DNA of 64,000 bases from CAYOZN01 sp964408455. Lineage in GTDB: Bacteria > Planctomycetota > Phycisphaerae > UBA1845 > UTPLA1. Made by a program: the position numbers and the translations under genes. Of this stretch, positions 34,255 to 46,787 are shown piece by piece. The stretch lies in the NCBI GenBank assembly GCA_964408455.1, contig CAYOZN010000001.1, forward strand, positions 124,001 through 188,000, in the 5' to 3' direction. Under the pieces are notes generated by a model. It was given only the letters and a program-made list of their open reading frames with translations, was not told where the DNA came from and ran no database searches. The number at the start of each line of letters is the position of its first letter. Within the stretch, counting starts at the first letter, position 1.

Positions 34255-35498
34255 CGGTTTTTCTCGCGGCGCGGCGGGTCGGCAAGATCGCGGGCGGCAT
34301 ATTCGTGCAGCATGTTCACCTGCGCCGCCAGGTCGTGCACACGCACGTCCATCGGAGATTTGAAGTAGCAGGCGAGGTGCGTCATCACGCCGGCTCGGCC
34401 CCGGGCGGCATGATAGTCAGCCATGCGGGCGAGATCGAGCACGAGCGGGGCGGCAAGGATGGAATCGCAGCCTTGCCAGACGAATTGCAGGGACATCTGT
34501 GTGTTGAGAAATCCGCGAAAGTGGACGTGGTCCCAGGCGGTCTTCCAGTCGCCGAAGGACGGGATGTATTCGATCGAGGTGCGCGTCTGCGGGGCGTAGC
34601 CGACGATCGACGAGACGACGCTATCCTTGCCGATGATTTTGGCGGCTTTGTTCTGCGTTGAGTCGAGGATCAGACCGTCGCCGTTGCCCAGCACGTTGTG
34701 GCCGACCCAGCTTTCGATTCGCAGGGCGCGGTCGCGGAACATCGGCGCGAGGGCGGTCTTCATAAGGGTTTCGCCGGTCTTGCCGTCAGAGCCCATGATG
34801 GGCACGTTGCAAGCGGCGGCGAGTTCGCGAATCGCGGGTACGTCGACACCGAGGGAGGGTGTGAACGCGATGAAGGGCATGCCCTCCAGAATGGCGGCGA
34901 TGGCGTAGAGGCTGCTGGCCGGCAAGGGCGAAGTCTTGCGGCTCAAAGCGCGTTCAAGGTCGGGCCAACGGCGGTGGGCGCGACCGAGCGAGAATGGTGG
35001 TTCCGTCGACGCCAGGTGAATAACCACGACGCGGTCGAGGCGATGCGTGCGCGCAAACTCCCGGAGATCGCGCCGGAACCGGCCGATCAGGGCGGCTGCG
35101 GTGGTTCGTTCGTTCACGGCCCGAAGATCTGCGAGCCGGCGGATGGCGTCGCCGCAGCCGAGCACCGTGCCGGGGCGAACGTTTCGCTGGAATCTCTGTA
35201 GAAGGGGGCGGGCTGCCTTCAGCAGGGCCGAGTCGAAGAGACCGCTGTCGCGATGGAGTGCTTCGGCGGCCTCTCTAATCGTGCGTCGCGAGATTTCATG
35301 CCCGCCGAGGACCAGCGCCGTCCAGGGGACGAGCCGCAAAGCAGAGAGGGGCGGTTGCTCCGTCAGCAGGCCAAGGGGGGCGGCAAGCCTCTTCTGCAAT
35401 GCCGCGAGGCCGACGGCGACGGTGGTGGCGACATTGCCGGTGGCGCCGATCAACCAAAGACCGGTTTTTCGTGTTCGTTGGGGCAAGGACGTGTCCAA
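34251..35498 (-). CDS. ino1: Inositol-3-phosphate synthase
   Basis: 415 residues. The NAD-binding start is LWLIGATGNVATTVAVGLAA. The catalytic half has IAFTPSLGVDVPAIREL, IMGSDGKTGETLMKTALAPM (the conserved DGKTG region) and VGHNVLGNGDGLIL, followed by VHFRGFLNTQMSLQFVWQG. The enzyme converts glucose-6-phosphate to 1L-myo-inositol-1(3)-phosphate. As first gene of a coupled operon with two TIM barrels, a prenyltransferase and a phosphatase, it probably supplies an inositol phosphate for a specialised molecule rather than bulk metabolism. Its N-terminus is slightly shorter than bacterial Ino1 of actinobacteria. Confidence 0.92.
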   Translation of the reverse strand: MDTSLPQRTRKTGLWLIGATGNVATTVAVGLAALQKRLAAPLGLLTEQPPLSALRLVPWTALVLGGHEISRRTIREAAEALHRDSGLFDSALLKAARPLLQRFQRNVRPGTVLGCGDAIRRLADLRAVNERTTAAALIGRFRRDLREFARTHRLDRVVVIHLASTEPPFSLGRAHRRWPDLERALSRKTSPLPASSLYAIAAILEGMPFIAFTPSLGVDVPAIRELAAACNVPIMGSDGKTGETLMKTALAPMFRDRALRIESWVGHNVLGNGDGLILDSTQNKAAKIIGKDSVVSSIVGYAPQTRTSIEYIPSFGDWKTAWDHVHFRGFLNTQMSLQFVWQGCDSILAAPLVLDLARMADYHAARGRAGVMTHLACYFKSPMDVRVHDLAAQVNMLHEYAARDLADPPRREKNR

Positions 35499-35611
35499 GG
35501 GCGTGGACCGCCACGCGGGGTTGTTGGCGGCGGGGTGCCAGAATCACGGGTGCGCGCTCAATATCTTATATGTCTTGAGAGTAAGTTAGTGACTTTACGC
35601 CGCTGAACAAG

Positions 35612-39445
<3,834 letters not shown>

Positions 39446-39446
39446 G

Positions 39447-41474
39447 TCAGCGAGCCTCCGAACCGTCGGGCTTGATTTCGGCCTCGACGACGCCGCACCG
39501 CAGCATCTTCGAACCGAAGTACGCGTTGTGAACCGTGGTGTGGGACTGGAGCCAGTAGGCGCCCTTGTCATTGAAGGCCATCGGGCAATACACGCGATAG
39601 ATGTGCGTGTTGCCGGGATGGCCGAAGGCGCGGAGATAGTCTTCCACCGCGCGATTCATTCGCGGCAGCGCGTTGCGGATCGAGTCAATCTGTATGAGAT
39701 CGCCATTCGGGAGCGTATCCGCGATCGTCTGCATGGCCTCTGCGAACCGGGCGCCCGCAGCGCCGGAAAGACCGTCCGGCCTTGCGGCATTCACGCGGTC
39801 GGCGAGCGTACCCAGTGCTGCTCGCGATCGTTCTATGTTGTCGTCGCCGAGTGCCTGCGTCAGTTCGAGGAAAGCGGCCAGGACCGGAGCGGCCTGCTTG
39901 TGATAGGGGGCGTCGACGACGTAATGTGGCGCGCTGGTCGCGGCGGCCGGTACAGGGCCGCCATCGGCGCCAGCTGTCAGCGCATCCTGCGGCTGCATCA
40001 TGCTTGGCCGCGCCTGAATCTGCATCGCGGAATCGATCAGAATGGCGCCGCGGGTGACGACGCGATCTCCTTCGCTCAGACCCGAAGCCACGACATACCA
40101 GTCGCCGGCGCGGGGGCCGGGGACGATCTCGCGGCCTTCGTAGATGGGCCGGCCGTCGCGCATCTGCTCGACGTATACCACGGCGCGCCGTCCGGTGAGC
40201 AGAACGCTGGAGGCCGGCACCGCCAGCACCTTCTCGGCGGCACTTCGAGAGGCGGCGTAGCCAAGCGACTCGGGCCGGACCAGGTCCATGCCGCACTCGT
40301 CGCAAGTACCGGGCGCGGGTTTGATGATTTCGGGATGCATCGGGCAGATGTACTGCCCCGCGAGTGCGTCGGAAATCACGTCTCCGCCTGCTCCGAGCTG
40401 CACGTGGAGCCGGGCGCGGACGAACATGCCTGGACGAAGCCGCAGGTCGGCATTGGCCACGTTGAGACGCACCTTTACGGTGCGCGTATTCTCGTTCAGC
40501 GTGGGATCTATGAATGCGACAGTGCCGGTAAAGGTCTGCCCGGCGAAGGACTCAGTCTCGAATTCGACGGACTGTCCGTAACGGATGAGCCGCACGTCGG
40601 ACTCGTAGGCATCGAGGAGGACCCAGACGCGGGTGAGGTCCGTGACGGTGAAGAGGCGCGTGCCGGTTTCGACGTACATGCCGGCATAGCCGTTCCGCTC
40701 GGTGACCCATCCGGTTGTGGGGGCATCGAGGCGCATATGGTCGGATGGCTGCTGATGCCTGGCGAGTCGCTCGATTTCGTCGCGGGGAATGCCCCAGAGT
40801 TCGAGCTTGCGGCGGGCCGCCTGCAACACGGCAGCGGCGCTGTCTCGTGCCATTTCGTTGTCACCGAGGTCGCGGGCGCGCTCGAGGTTGTTCATGGCCA
40901 GCAAGAACTCCCGCTGGGCGACGAGCAGCTCGGGGCTGTATATCTCGGCCAGGTGATCGCCCTTGCGGACCAGGATGCCGGTGTAGTCGACATAAACGCG
41001 ATCGAGCCGGCCGGGAATGTAGCTGCTGATATAGGTGATTCTCGTCTCGTCGGCGGCGACTTTGCCAACCATGGGGATTTCGCAGGTCACGGCCCGCGGG
41101 CGAACCTCGACGGTTTCGATGCGGGCGAGTTCGCCGGCGCGCGGCGAGAGCGTCAGAACGGCCTCGCCTGACGCGGCGCCGCCTTCGGTTTCTGGGATGA
41201 GGTCCATGAAGCAGATGGGACACTGACCGAATTTCGGAAGCCGAATCTGCGGGTGCATCGAGCAAATCCAGGTTGTCGGCTTGGCGGATTCGGCGACGTG
41301 TGTCTCCGGCTGCGAGTTTGACGCCGCGGAGCTGCCGGTCAGGCGGCCGGCGACAAATACCAACGCGAGGGCGACAAGGGCGAACCCCAGCTGGACAATG
41401 CGCATGCGCATGGGTGAATAGGCGATTGATGCAGGCCAGCCGGCCGGGGGTGATTGCGAAGTGCGGGTATTCAT
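39447..41474 (-). CDS. cusB: CusB-type membrane-fusion protein with two heavy-metal-binding domains
   Basis: 675 residues. An N-terminal helix (IVQLGFALVALALVFVAGRL) is followed by a heavy-metal-binding domain WICSMHPQIRLPKFGQCPIC, then the CusB core of barrel-sandwich and hairpin (GRLDRVYVDYTGILVRKGD, lipoyl-like), and a second metal domain YICPMHPEIIKPAPGTCDEC inserted before the membrane-proximal region. The C-terminal domain is DUF3347-like (LTQALGDDNIERSRAAL...YCPMAFNDKGAYWLQS), which often binds copper. It bridges CusA and the outer-membrane factor. Overlaps cusC by 4 bases (41471-41474). Confidence 0.92.
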   Translation of the reverse strand: MNTRTSQSPPAGWPASIAYSPMRMRIVQLGFALVALALVFVAGRLTGSSAASNSQPETHVAESAKPTTWICSMHPQIRLPKFGQCPICFMDLIPETEGGAASGEAVLTLSPRAGELARIETVEVRPRAVTCEIPMVGKVAADETRITYISSYIPGRLDRVYVDYTGILVRKGDHLAEIYSPELLVAQREFLLAMNNLERARDLGDNEMARDSAAAVLQAARRKLELWGIPRDEIERLARHQQPSDHMRLDAPTTGWVTERNGYAGMYVETGTRLFTVTDLTRVWVLLDAYESDVRLIRYGQSVEFETESFAGQTFTGTVAFIDPTLNENTRTVKVRLNVANADLRLRPGMFVRARLHVQLGAGGDVISDALAGQYICPMHPEIIKPAPGTCDECGMDLVRPESLGYAASRSAAEKVLAVPASSVLLTGRRAVVYVEQMRDGRPIYEGREIVPGPRAGDWYVVASGLSEGDRVVTRGAILIDSAMQIQARPSMMQPQDALTAGADGGPVPAAATSAPHYVVDAPYHKQAAPVLAAFLELTQALGDDNIERSRAALGTLADRVNAARPDGLSGAAGARFAEAMQTIADTLPNGDLIQIDSIRNALPRMNRAVEDYLRAFGHPGNTHIYRVYCPMAFNDKGAYWLQSHTTVHNAYFGSKMLRCGVVEAEIKPDGSEAR

Positions 41475-43126
41475 TGGTTTTCCTCTGTTTCGTTACTCCG
41501 GGGGGCCGTCGTCGGCATGTGATCGGCCGACTGCTGCCGGGAAGGCTCCTGCCGATCGTCGCCGGCTGGTTTGGAATCGGGCACGTGCACGTCCGGCACC
41601 GGCGCATCGTCCGTGGCGTCGCGCCATGGGACAGGGCCGCCGACTGCCCGTTCGAGCTCGGCCTCGGTAACGCGGCGATTGCGCCAGTGCTCGAGCATTC
41701 GCGTGCGCGTGGCAATGACATCTTCCTGGGATTGCAGGTAAATCGTGAGATCGGTCTGGCCGGCGATGTAGGTCTGCCGGGCCAGCTGCAGGTTGGCATC
41801 CACTTCGGGCAGTATCACTTCGCCGAACAGGCGAAGCTGTTCGCCGGCTTCGACGTGCTCCGCACGGGTTCGCCGAATCGTGCGCACCACTTCCTGAAGT
41901 CGCGCGTCGTATTCGGCCAGGGCGCGGCGAAAGGCATGATGCGCCTTTTTTGTCTGGGCCTGGCCCCAGTCGAAGATCGGCAGCTCGAACTCGAACATGG
42001 GGCCGACCATGTACTTCACTTCACGCGTGGGCCGCGGTAGAGGCGCGATGGGATCGAGGCCACCGGACGGGGGCGCGGGTCCGCCGCCCAGGCCGTCGTT
42101 GAAGCCCTGCGCAAATGCATCGAACGCCAGGGCCCGGGCGCTGGCGCCGCGGGTGCGGCCACGCGGGGCACGCTCGAAGGTGATTCCGACCGCCAGATCG
42201 GGCCAGCCCTCCTTGCGCGACAGATCGATGCGGCGCATGGCGGCTTCGGTGGACCATTCCGCGGCGCGAAGATCGAGGCGGTGCCGGGCAGCCAGCAGCA
42301 CCAGTTCCGTCTCCCCGGGCGGCGAATCGCCGGCGGCTTGGGTTTCTTCCAGTGGCGTCACGCGCCATTCGATCGGCGCTTCGGGGCAGCCGATGAGCGT
42401 GAGAAGATCGTGCCGCAGCGTCGTCGCCTTCGTCTGCATGGCCAGCAGGTCCGAACGGAGCCGGTCGCGCCGAATGCGAGCGAGATTCACATCGACCTGC
42501 GATGCCTGACCGGCAGCCTGGCGGACCTGCACGATACTGATGCTCTGATCGACCAGTTCGACGTTGGCGGCGATCAGCTCGGCGGCGCGATCGGCGTATT
42601 GCAACTCGGCATAGGTTTTCTTGACGCGCGCGAGGGTCTCGACGGCGCGATCCGAAACGCGGAGCATCGTCTCGCGCAGCTCGGCGGCGGCCACGTCCTT
42701 GCGGGCCGGAATAAGCCACAGGTCCTGAACTGGCTGCATCGGCAGGGCGCTGCTGCGGAGCATGGTGCGGCCGCCGCCGGAGGGAAACATGACCATGAAG
42801 TTGATGACCGGATTGGTCATGAGCCCAGCCTGGAGGAGATCGGCATCGGCCTCGCCGATGCGTTCAAGATCGGCGCGAAGCTCGCGATTGTTGCGAAGGG
42901 CGGCCTGAATACAGACATCGAGTGTCAGAAGTGTGGCATGCTCGCGATCGGGCGAGCCCGGCTCCCAGTCGAGTTCCCACGGCGGCAGCAGGCCGACAAC
43001 GGATTGTGTCTGGGCGGCGGCCATGCGCAGGGCGCCATTGTCCTCGGACGTCGCGCATGCGCCGGCCCAGCAGCATGCGGCTGCGAGGCAGGCCGAGATC
43101 GCGGTTTTCATGGCCGTTGACTCCAT
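41471..43126 (-). CDS. cusC: TolC-like outer-membrane factor of the Cus system
   Basis: 551 residues from the ATG at 43126 (GAAGG upstream); 43111 is an equally plausible start. A signal sequence with Cys residues near ACLAAACCWAGAC suggests a lipoprotein. Two outer-membrane efflux protein repeats follow: LDVCIQAALRNNRELRADLE and ELVLLAARHRLDLRAAEWST, with the coiled-coil segments VKKTYAELQYADRAAELIAA and ILPEVDANLQLARQTYIAGQ. It forms the periplasm-spanning tunnel with CusBA. A Pro/Asp-rich tail (PVPWRDATDDAPVPDVHVPD) may be flexible. It is the first gene of the coupled cusCBA operon. Confidence 0.9.
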   Translation of the reverse strand: MESTAMKTAISACLAAACCWAGACATSEDNGALRMAAAQTQSVVGLLPPWELDWEPGSPDREHATLLTLDVCIQAALRNNRELRADLERIGEADADLLQAGLMTNPVINFMVMFPSGGGRTMLRSSALPMQPVQDLWLIPARKDVAAAELRETMLRVSDRAVETLARVKKTYAELQYADRAAELIAANVELVDQSISIVQVRQAAGQASQVDVNLARIRRDRLRSDLLAMQTKATTLRHDLLTLIGCPEAPIEWRVTPLEETQAAGDSPPGETELVLLAARHRLDLRAAEWSTEAAMRRIDLSRKEGWPDLAVGITFERAPRGRTRGASARALAFDAFAQGFNDGLGGGPAPPSGGLDPIAPLPRPTREVKYMVGPMFEFELPIFDWGQAQTKKAHHAFRRALAEYDARLQEVVRTIRRTRAEHVEAGEQLRLFGEVILPEVDANLQLARQTYIAGQTDLTIYLQSQEDVIATRTRMLEHWRNRRVTEAELERAVGGPVPWRDATDDAPVPDVHVPDSKPAGDDRQEPSRQQSADHMPTTAPRSNETEENQ

Positions 43127-43313
43127 TTACCTTCGCAATCATGCACCGGGCACGCGGCGACAGCCGAGGGGGCTTTGCCGCGACAGACTGACGAGAGTTT
43201 GGTTTGAAAAGGGGAGCTCATTCGCTGCCGAATCGCGAGCGGGCGAATCCGGGCACGCGATGCGCGCAGCGGTTCACTTCGCCGGCAGAGATGGGGCCGG
43301 CGCAATGGGCGAA

Positions 43314-43709
43314 TCAGACCAGGAGTCTGGATGTGGAGATGATCTGCAAAGCGGGCGGAGGGCCGTGACAATCGCGGTTGACGACAGTGAATGCCGGGGC
43401 GAGCGAGCAGGAAAGCTGAATGCAGCGGGCGTGCCCGACGCTCTGCTCCGACGGACTGGAAAGCCGGGCCTCGTGCCAGCAGAACGTCACCGGCGCGTCG
43501 CACGGGCAGATCGTCCGCGGCTCGGACGAATCGGTTTCTTCATCTTCGGAAGAATCTCTATCCGCACATCCGCACGGGCAGGTGGCAGCGCTCTTGCAGC
43601 AGCAGCAGCGGCGGGGGGACTCGTCAACAGGCACGGAAGGGACAAGGCCGGCGAAGCTGTTCCCGGCGGAGAGAATGCAGACGAGCATGACGCGGAAGGC
43701 TGGCTGCAT
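43314..43709 (-). CDS. Cys-rich secreted protein upstream of cusCBA
   Basis: 131 residues from the ATG at 43709; an in-frame ATG at 43742 is also possible and no ribosome site decides. The signal peptide RVMLVCILSAGNSFA is followed by RRCCCCKSAATCPCGCADRD, with eight Cys in about 16 residues, then an acidic Ser/Glu stretch and further Cys/His (ICPCDAPVTFCWHEA, ARCIQLSC). It is not a family I recognise. The context and the thiol clusters suggest a periplasmic metal (copper) binder or sensor working with CusCBA, from which it is separated by 187 bases on the same strand. Confidence 0.6.
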   Translation of the reverse strand: MQPAFRVMLVCILSAGNSFAGLVPSVPVDESPRRCCCCKSAATCPCGCADRDSSEDEETDSSEPRTICPCDAPVTFCWHEARLSSPSEQSVGHARCIQLSCSLAPAFTVVNRDCHGPPPALQIISTSRLLV

Positions 43710-43798
43710 GGCGCCAGTCAGCATAATCCGATGCGCATGCAAATGCCAACCCTGGACAGGGAGAATGGATGCCGGGGAGCGATTCGGGGCCGGTCAGG

Positions 43799-45289
43799 TC
43801 AGTGGAAAACGGGGGCTGCGGGCGCTCGCCGCGGCGGGCTGGGCGGCGGGAGGGCGACGTGCAGGGCTTCCTCGCTTGGCACGCCGCTGGCATCGAGGAA
43901 GGATTTGGCCCATGCGAAGATGTCGTGCTGACGGATGTGCCTGCGAAGCCTGCGCATGCGGCGGCGGCGCTCACCGTGAGGCATGTTGGTGGCCATGCGG
44001 ATGGTATCGGCCATGCCGTCCGCGTCGTATGGATTGACCAGCAGGGCCGCTGACTTGAGTTCGGCGGCGGCGCCGGCGAATTCGCTGAGGATGAGCACGC
44101 CGTCGTCGTCGATGTGGGCGGCGCAGTATTCCTTGCAGACCAGGTTCATGCCGTCCTTGAGCGGCGTGACGAAGGCGATATCGGCGGCGCGGTAATAGGC
44201 AAGAAGCTCATCCCGTTCGAGGCTGCGAAAGTAGAAGTAGATCGGGACCCAGCCGGGGAGCGTGTATTGGCCGTTGATCTGACTGACGAGCTGCTCGATC
44301 TCGGTCTTCTGTTCCTGGTACTGCGGCACGCCCTCGCGACTGGGCACGACCACCTGGATCAGCGTGAGCTTGCGATGCAACTCGGGAAAGCGCTCGAGGG
44401 CGCGGCCAAAGGCGCGAACCCGTTCGGGGATGCCCTTGGTGTAGTCCAGCCGATCGATGCCGAGCATGATCTGCTGTTCCTGAAATTCGCGGCGGATGTT
44501 TTCGAGTTCGTGCTGCACGCCCGGCGTTGCGGCCGAGGTGGCGAATTCTTCGTAATCCACGCTGATCGGAAAGCTGCCGATGCGCATGCGACGGCCGCCG
44601 AATTCGAGGGTGTAGAGACGGTTGGTGCGGCGGACGCGCGTCTTGCTTGCGAGTGCACGGACGCAATGCAGAAAGTTCTGGCAGTCGTGATGGGTCTGAA
44701 AGCCGACGAGATCGTATGCGGCAAGACCATCCAGCACCTCCTGCCGCCATGGTAGCTTGCAGAAGATATCGGGCGGGGGGAAGGGGGTGTGGAGAAAGAA
44801 GCCGAGGCGCATGCGATTGCCGCGCTCGCGCAGCTCGCGACCGAGGCTGATGAGGTGATAATCCTGTATCCAGACGTAATCGCCCGACCGGGTGACGGAC
44901 TCGACGACATCGGCGAACTTGCGGTTGACGCTTTGAAAGACCTGCCAGTATTCGGGCAGAAAGACGCACTTGGACTGAAGATCGTGAAACAACGGCCAGA
45001 TGATCTGGTTGGAAAATCCGTGATAGAAACCTGTGACATCGTCGTCGGTCAGAGGCACGGGCACCAGGTCATAACCGGACCGGCGGCCATAGTCGCGAAG
45101 GAGGGTATCAAGCTCGGTTGCGGAATCGGGCGGGCAGCCGGGCCAGCCAATCCACAGGCCGGAGATCTTTCGCAGAATGGGAGCCAGGGCGGCGATCAAG
45201 CCGCCGGACGCGGACTTGACCGTAAGAGGTCCTTCGCCGTCATTCTCGACGACAACGGGCAGGCGATTACTGACGAGGGCGAGGCGCAT
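43799..45289 (-). CDS. otsA: Trehalose-6-phosphate synthase
   Basis: 496 residues from the ATG at 45289 (MRLALVSNRLPVVVE). GT20 features: SASGGLIAALAPIL, LWIGWPG, the UDP-glucose/glucose-6-phosphate loop YVWIQDYHLISL, HTPFPPPDIFCKLP, MLGIDRLDYTKGIPERVRAF, VVPSREGVPQYQEQ and TPLKDGMNLVCKEYCAA. It makes trehalose-6-phosphate for osmoprotection. No otsB phosphatase is fused or adjacent. The consensus promoter at 45485-45512 leaves a leader of about 190 bases. No purine-rich ribosome site is seen before the ATG. Confidence 0.95.
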   Translation of the reverse strand: MRLALVSNRLPVVVENDGEGPLTVKSASGGLIAALAPILRKISGLWIGWPGCPPDSATELDTLLRDYGRRSGYDLVPVPLTDDDVTGFYHGFSNQIIWPLFHDLQSKCVFLPEYWQVFQSVNRKFADVVESVTRSGDYVWIQDYHLISLGRELRERGNRMRLGFFLHTPFPPPDIFCKLPWRQEVLDGLAAYDLVGFQTHHDCQNFLHCVRALASKTRVRRTNRLYTLEFGGRRMRIGSFPISVDYEEFATSAATPGVQHELENIRREFQEQQIMLGIDRLDYTKGIPERVRAFGRALERFPELHRKLTLIQVVVPSREGVPQYQEQKTEIEQLVSQINGQYTLPGWVPIYFYFRSLERDELLAYYRAADIAFVTPLKDGMNLVCKEYCAAHIDDDGVLILSEFAGAAAELKSAALLVNPYDADGMADTIRMATNMPHGERRRRMRRLRRHIRQHDIFAWAKSFLDASGVPSEEALHVALPPPSPPRRAPAAPVFH

Positions 45290-45630
45290 GGTGCAATGAG
45301 GGGCGGGCGGCGCCCTACACGCAGACGGGAACACGCAAGATCTTTCTCACGATGCACCGACGCAGGACGTGCACGCCCTTGGAGCGCCCACCGGACCGCG
45401 CACAGGGGATCACAACCGTATCCGGAGGGCCATGGCGATGGCACTGATCAAGCCGGCGTCGACGTGCGCCTGTCGACGGCGGACATTATAAAGGCAGGCA
45501 CCAGTGTGTCAAAGAACAAAACAACGCGGACTCTGCGATGCACGCCGCGCCTGCGACACTTTGGCGTCTGGCGCAGCCGAAAAATCCTCAACAATACTGC
45601 CGGAGGACGCGTCAGGCCGGCCCTGCGCGC
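45290..45630 (-). other. 341-base gap: otsA promoter and leader
   Basis: No gene. It holds the consensus promoter at 45485-45512 and the predicted otsA 5' leader; 45513-45630 carries nothing recognisable downstream of the receiver-like gene. Confidence 0.6.
45485..45512 (-). promoter_or_regulatory. Consensus sigma70 promoter of otsA
   Basis: On the minus strand: perfect -35 TTGACA (45512-45507), 16-base spacer, perfect -10 TATAAT (45490-45485). The predicted start is near 45478, about 190 bases before the otsA ATG. Confidence 0.82.
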
Positions 45631-46029
45631 TCAAGACCAGACGGGGTCGACGGCTCGCGGCGCCGAGGCGGCCTTCAGCGATTCGAGGGTTTCTCGCAGA
45701 CGCTGCCGATCGGGCCACTCGAGCCGGGGCGGGGCGGCGCCATCCCACGCGCGATCGCTGCGCGGCGAACCGCGCTCAAACTCGATCACGGGGACGCATG
45801 AACGCCGCTTCTGGCGGGCGACTTTCTGAAAGACCTCGGGCGAGTCCAGGCCGGCAACCTGTTTGTTCAGGATGATGAGATCGGGCCATTCGTCGATTGC
45901 CAGCATGAGGGCGTGCAGACCATCCGGCGAGATCTTGCATTGCAATCCCGCCTCGCGGCACACGCCGGAAATTTCGCGCGCTGCGCGGTCGTCGGGTTCA
46001 ACGATGAGTACGAATTGCGAGGTTAACAT
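45631..46029 (-). CDS. Receiver-like protein lacking the phospho-acceptor Asp
   Basis: 132 residues from the ATG at 46029. The fold pattern is that of a response-regulator receiver: FVLIVEPDDRAAREISGVCR (acidic pocket, first strand), then PDLIILNKQVAGLDSPEVFQ. There the residue expected to be the phosphorylated Asp after IIL is Asn. CVPVIEFERG replaces the usual Thr/Lys strands. It has no output domain. It is probably a phosphorylation-independent 'pseudo-receiver' used as a protein-interaction module. It lies downstream of hsp20 on the same strand, 165 bases away. Confidence 0.65.
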   Translation of the reverse strand: MLTSQFVLIVEPDDRAAREISGVCREAGLQCKISPDGLHALMLAIDEWPDLIILNKQVAGLDSPEVFQKVARQKRRSCVPVIEFERGSPRSDRAWDGAAPPRLEWPDRQRLRETLESLKAASAPRAVDPVWS

Positions 46030-46194
46030 GACGCGTGAAACGCCTTTGCATGCACATGCGCCTCCCTGCGCACCCCCGGCGGCCCGCCCTGCGTCAAAGC
46101 ACCTGCGCTTTGTACCTTCGCGGCGAGCGTCGCAGCCTCTTTCCGCCTTCTGTGGCGAAATCCAATCCGATCCCTTCCCACGCATCGTGTCGAA

Positions 46195-46614
46195 TCAAGT
46201 CACTGGAATCCGCCGCGGCGGATGTGGCGGCCGTTTAGCGAGCGTCAGGCCGAGGACGCCATCCTGGAACTGCGCCCTGATCGCCGAGAGATCGATGTTT
46301 GCCGGCAGGGCCAGGTTCCATTCGAAGCGGGAAGCGGCGTTGTGTCCGGACCGAGCGCCCTTTTTGTCACACCGATCGGCGGTCACGTTCAGGATGCCGT
46401 CCTGAACTTCGAGGCGAATGTCATCAAGCGTAAATCCGATCAACTCCATCCGCATTGAAACTTTTGTGGCATCTTCGATGAAATCCACCGGACAGTCGCG
46501 CACCGCGGGCTGTAGCTCGGGCCAGCCGCCAAATGCACGGTTGAGCTCGATCTGGGCCTGCTCCATGGCTATGTTCCAGAAATCCTGCGATAGACGACGT
46601 ACACCGTTGATCAC
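46195..46614 (-). CDS. Hsp20/alpha-crystallin small heat-shock protein
   Basis: 139 residues from a GTG at 46614 that has GGAGGA at a 6-base spacing; the upstream in-frame ATG at 46851 would run through the small membrane gene region. N-terminal helix VRRLSQDFWNIAMEQAQIEL, then the alpha-crystallin domain FIEDATKVSMRMELIGFTLD, DIRLEVQDGILNVTADRCDK, SRFEWNLALPANIDLSAI and the conserved QDGVLGLTLAK. The C-terminal tail contains RIPVT rather than a classic I-x-I. It is an ATP-independent holdase. No CIRCE or other heat-shock operator is recognised upstream. Confidence 0.88.
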   Translation of the reverse strand: MINGVRRLSQDFWNIAMEQAQIELNRAFGGWPELQPAVRDCPVDFIEDATKVSMRMELIGFTLDDIRLEVQDGILNVTADRCDKKGARSGHNAASRFEWNLALPANIDLSAIRAQFQDGVLGLTLAKRPPHPPRRIPVT

Positions 46615-46649
46615 ACCAGTTCCTCCGCGCGGGGCGGCGAGTTGTTTTC

Positions 46650-46787
46650 TTAAAGCACCCAGAAATCGAGGGTGTAGGGCACGGCAAACAGAATTCCCCC
46701 GATGGCGCAGCACAGGCCGACGATGGCCATGAGCTCGTATTCCAGCCGGGGAGACACGGTCGCGCCTGCTCCAGAGTTGCTTTTCAT
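46650..46787 (-). CDS. Small single-TM protein upstream of hsp20
   Basis: 45 residues from the ATG at 46787, with AAAGG 9 bases upstream. A polar N-terminus (MKSNSGAGATVSPRLEYE) is followed by one hydrophobic helix LMAIVGLCCAIGGILFAVPY and a short tail. It precedes hsp20 by 35 bases on the same strand, so they are probably one transcript. I do not recognise a family; a membrane-stress partner of Hsp20 is conceivable. Confidence 0.5.
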   Translation of the reverse strand: MKSNSGAGATVSPRLEYELMAIVGLCCAIGGILFAVPYTLDFWVL

